From a bacterium (lineage in GTDB: Bacteria > Patescibacteriota > Minisyncoccia > UBA6257 > GWB1-50-10), in NCBI GenBank assembly GCA_027310235.1, contig DAIDBF010000033.1, positions 1 through 14,739 of the forward strand: 14,739 nt of DNA, read 5' to 3'. Made by a program: the position numbers and the translations under genes. Of the stretch, positions 12,989 to 14,739 are shown in pieces (positions within the stretch are counted from its first letter, which is position 1; every line of letters begins with the position of its first letter). The notes under the pieces are model-generated. The model did no database searches and was not told where the DNA came from. It saw nothing but the letters and a program-made list of their open reading frames with translations.

Positions 12989-13017
12989 TTGATAGTTTTG
13001 TTCTTCGGCGGTATCCT
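12989..13017 (+). promoter_or_regulatory. Promoter for the 63-residue membrane protein
   Basis: TTGATA at 12989-12994, a 17-nt spacer, TATCCT at 13012-13017. The expected start near 13024 gives a leader of about 26 nt, with a TAGGGTG close to the ATG at 13050 that may serve as a weak ribosome site. Confidence 0.5.
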
Positions 13018-13049
13018 ATATTTAATTTCCAACAAAATAGTAGGGTGTT

Positions 13050-13241
13050 ATGAAAAAGCGCATGTTTTTTTCCGCATTGATAGTTGTTCTCTGGGTCCTT
13101 GGTTATTTTTATCTTCCCAGCATGATCGTAGCAAAGAGTCAATATCAAGCCCAAGCCTTCCAGACAGTGGCAATTTTTCTCCATGTTATTACTGCGCTCC
13201 TTCTTCTCATCACGTGGCTCACCTTATGGAGAGCCGAATGA
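13050..13241 (+). CDS. Small two-TM hypothetical protein
   Basis: The protein has 63 residues. Helix 1 is about 5-27 ('MFFSALIVVLWVLGYFYL') and helix 2 about 40-59 ('TVAIFLHVITALLLLITWL'), separated by a short polar loop with 'KSQYQAQ'. The termini are basic at the front (KKR) and acidic at the end (WRAE). I do not recognise it. A two-box promoter, a weak ribosome site and a strong downstream terminator support a real gene. TGA is the stop. Confidence 0.65.
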   Translation: MKKRMFFSALIVVLWVLGYFYLPSMIVAKSQYQAQAFQTVAIFLHVITALLLLITWLTLWRAE

Positions 13242-13262
13242 ATGAAAAAAAGAAGTTTGATA

Positions 13263-13300
13263 AAGTGTCCGTTTTTTTCAGCGGACACTTCTTATTTTTT
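13263..13300. terminator. Bidirectional terminator between convergent genes
   Basis: A 9-bp stem, 13263-13271 (AAGTGTCCG) with 13282-13290, is followed by a T-run at 13295-13300 on the plus strand. On the minus strand the A-run at 13245-13251 gives a U-tract, though about 11 nt beyond the stem. It serves the 63-residue gene and probably the alanine racemase gene. Confidence 0.8.
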
Positions 13301-13318
13301 CTCCTCAACAACTCAGAA

Positions 13319-14461
13319 TTATTCCACCATCTCTCTTCTCAGGTGTTGGGGAATATGCACGAGAAGGTCGTAGGGGATGGTGTCACAAAGTTCCGCCATA
13401 TGCTCAATCGAATTTGCGACCCCTTTCTCCTTACTGATAACCGTTACCTCGTCATCGAGTCGTACGACCGGCGCCGCGGAAACGTCGATCGAGGTGATGT
13501 TCATACTTACTCTTCCCACGATCGGGCATCCGACGCCGCGGATGGTTACCACGCCCTTCCCCGAGAGCCGTCGATCGATTCCTTCCATATATCCCATGGG
13601 AATCGAGGCAATTTTCGTTTTTATCCTTGTCATAAACGTCGCATTATAGCCGACGTATTCTCCCGCGTGAAGTGTGCGAAGCGAAGTGATGCGGGTTTTC
13701 ATCTCAAGTGCCGGATGAAGATCGAGGTGATCGGGCCCTAGGGATATTCCGTAAAGCCCAATACCGATCCGAAGCACGTTTGCATCCACTTGCGGCGAGT
13801 AGCGGCTTCCCGCCGTCGCTCCCAGATGAAAGTACTTCAGGTTCGGACATTCTTTTTTGAATTGTGCGACCAACTCGTTCCATCGTGCAATCTGGAGTCC
13901 CACATGCCTTGACCCCTCCTTGTCCGCATCGGCAAGATGAGAATAGATGCCTTCAAGAATAATATGCGGATGGTTTTTGACTATTCCGATCGCCTCGGAA
14001 ATTTCCTCGGGAAGTATACCGTGACGGTGCATTCCCGTGTCCAGCTTAAGATGGATCCGCACGCGGCTACGAAGGGAAGCGCCGAGCCGTTTTAATTCCT
14101 CGAGGCCGATTACGGCAAACGCCACATTTTTCAGCTTGTTCGCAAGAATATTTTCAAGCGGCGTATAGCCGATAATAAGAAGGGGAGATTGTATCCCCTC
14201 ATTCCGGAGAATAAGTGCTTCGAAAAAGGAATCGACGCAGAAAAAAGGAAGCGATTCTTGATCGAGCATCGAGGCAACATGGAGAAGTCCGTGGCCGTAG
14301 GCGTTGCTTTTTAATACGGGTGCGATTTCTGTTTTCGGAAATCGCTTCCGGAATACGTTGAGATTGTGGAGAATCTCACTCTTGTATATCACCACGCGGA
14401 TGAGCGTGGTGTAATGAAATTGCTCTTGTCGCAAACGGCGGAACAATTTGCGCATCGACAT
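13319..14461 (-). CDS. alr: Alanine racemase
   Basis: The protein has 380 residues with the fold type III PLP architecture. The PLP lysine is K51 in 'PVLKSNAYGHG'. The expected catalytic tyrosine of the C-terminal domain is Y272 in 'EYVGYNATF', and 'DTGMHRHG' (141-148) and 'GRVSMNITSIDV' (316-327) are conserved stretches; the last has Asn where most have Asp (SMD). The enzyme interconverts L- and D-alanine for peptidoglycan, consistent with mltG nearby. The first 20 residues (MSMRKLFRRLRQEQF...) extend past the usual N-terminus; M3 is an alternative start. It begins 6 nt after the stop of the upstream gene on the same strand, so the two form an operon. No Shine-Dalgarno. Confidence 0.93.
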   Translation of the reverse strand: MSMRKLFRRLRQEQFHYTTLIRVVIYKSEILHNLNVFRKRFPKTEIAPVLKSNAYGHGLLHVASMLDQESLPFFCVDSFFEALILRNEGIQSPLLIIGYTPLENILANKLKNVAFAVIGLEELKRLGASLRSRVRIHLKLDTGMHRHGILPEEISEAIGIVKNHPHIILEGIYSHLADADKEGSRHVGLQIARWNELVAQFKKECPNLKYFHLGATAGSRYSPQVDANVLRIGIGLYGISLGPDHLDLHPALEMKTRITSLRTLHAGEYVGYNATFMTRIKTKIASIPMGYMEGIDRRLSGKGVVTIRGVGCPIVGRVSMNITSIDVSAAPVVRLDDEVTVISKEKGVANSIEHMAELCDTIPYDLLVHIPQHLRREMVE

Positions 14462-14467
14462 AAGGGA

Positions 14468-14739
14468 TTAATCGCCTAGGAAGAGATAGATCGCCGTGCG
14501 GAGCGCGCCGGATATCGCGCCACCCTCGACGTGTTCATGAATGTCGTCGAGTTCCATCTTGCTTCCGTCCGGCGTCTCCGCATGATTTCCTTCGATCCAA
14601 GCGATTTTTCTCCCGCTGTGATCGTAGATGTGATCTTCGTCGACCCAGCCGAGTTTATGTGCCTCATGGGAGTATATTTTTTCTCCCTCGAGATACCCTA
14701 TCTTCTCGCCGCCTCTCCAAAGCTCGTGTCCTTCAATAT
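14468..14739 (-). CDS. '4-fold beta flower'-like protein, C-terminal part
   Basis: The frame is open from the right window edge to a TAA at 14470-14468 and gives 89 residues; the start is outside. The chain shows short beta-hairpin repeats: 'GEKIGYLEGEKIYSHEAH', 'LGWVDEDHIYDHSGRKIA', 'WIEGNH', then a helical tail 'GGAISGALRTAIYLFLGD'. This resembles the bacterial 4-fold beta flower domain. I recall similar uncharacterised proteins ending in FLGD in Parcubacteria. The regular pattern of aromatic, Gly and Asp residues shows it is the coding frame; an ATG-initiated ORF at 14476-14667 in another frame has no such pattern and is a shadow. Only 6 nt separate it from alr. Confidence 0.7.
   Translation of the reverse strand, partial: IEGHELWRGGEKIGYLEGEKIYSHEAHKLGWVDEDHIYDHSGRKIAWIEGNHAETPDGSKMELDDIHEHVEGGAISGALRTAIYLFLGD

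Noticed and set aside
14476..14667. 63-codon minus-strand ORF
   Set aside because: A neighbouring frame, open to the window edge, encodes the recognisable beta-hairpin protein ending FLGD.

Overview
The window looks like an ordinary chromosomal segment of a Candidate Phyla Radiation (Patescibacteria, probably Parcubacteria-like) bacterium. This rests on gene content recalled from such genomes: large Cys-rich proteins with CxxC ribbons at both ends (two copies here), the ECF sigma factor followed by a three-TM protein, the 88-aa two-TM protein, a secreted cytochrome b5 domain, and a DUF1573/CcdA/CC-GN protein cluster. TGA is used as a stop (genes ending at 2071 and 13241), so the code is standard and the Gracilibacteria/Absconditabacteria groups that read UGA as Gly are unlikely. 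Shine-Dalgarno sequences are almost absent, and several genes have a -10 box exactly 6 nt before the ATG, which predicts leaderless mRNAs.

Layout. 1-2071 (+): the end of a DUF1573-like protein, a CcdA-type thiol-redox membrane protein and a membrane-anchored Cys/His protein, forming an envelope redox or metal module. 2123-3085 (-): PfkB-family sugar kinase. 3219-6082 (+): CYTH-domain protein, MltG, ECF sigma factor and a membrane protein that may be its partner. 6235-6654 (+): secreted cytochrome b5 domain. 6760-6957 (+): cold-shock protein with a clear promoter and terminator. 7042-11646: two ~600-aa paralogous Cys-rich proteins flanking a possible 35-aa ORF, an 88-aa membrane protein and a convergent NUDIX hydrolase. 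11787-12923 (+): secreted beta-solenoid (bactofilin-like) domain fused to membrane helices. 13050-13241 (+): 63-aa membrane protein. 13319-14739 (-): alanine racemase preceded by the 3' end of a '4-fold beta flower'-like gene that has no start codon in the window.

The most interesting material is the Cys-rich paralogue pair, whose N- and C-terminal ribbon modules look homologous around a duplicated Cys-ladder solenoid. Next are the NUDIX/paralogue divergent promoters, whose -10 boxes overlap by 2 bp and both drive predicted leaderless starts, and a set of long intergenic hairpins (981-1106, 2080-2110, 6124-6191, 8882-8913, 11664-11753). Two of those hairpins share an identical 26-nt palindromic core. 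No rRNA, tRNA, CRISPR array, transposase or phage gene was seen.
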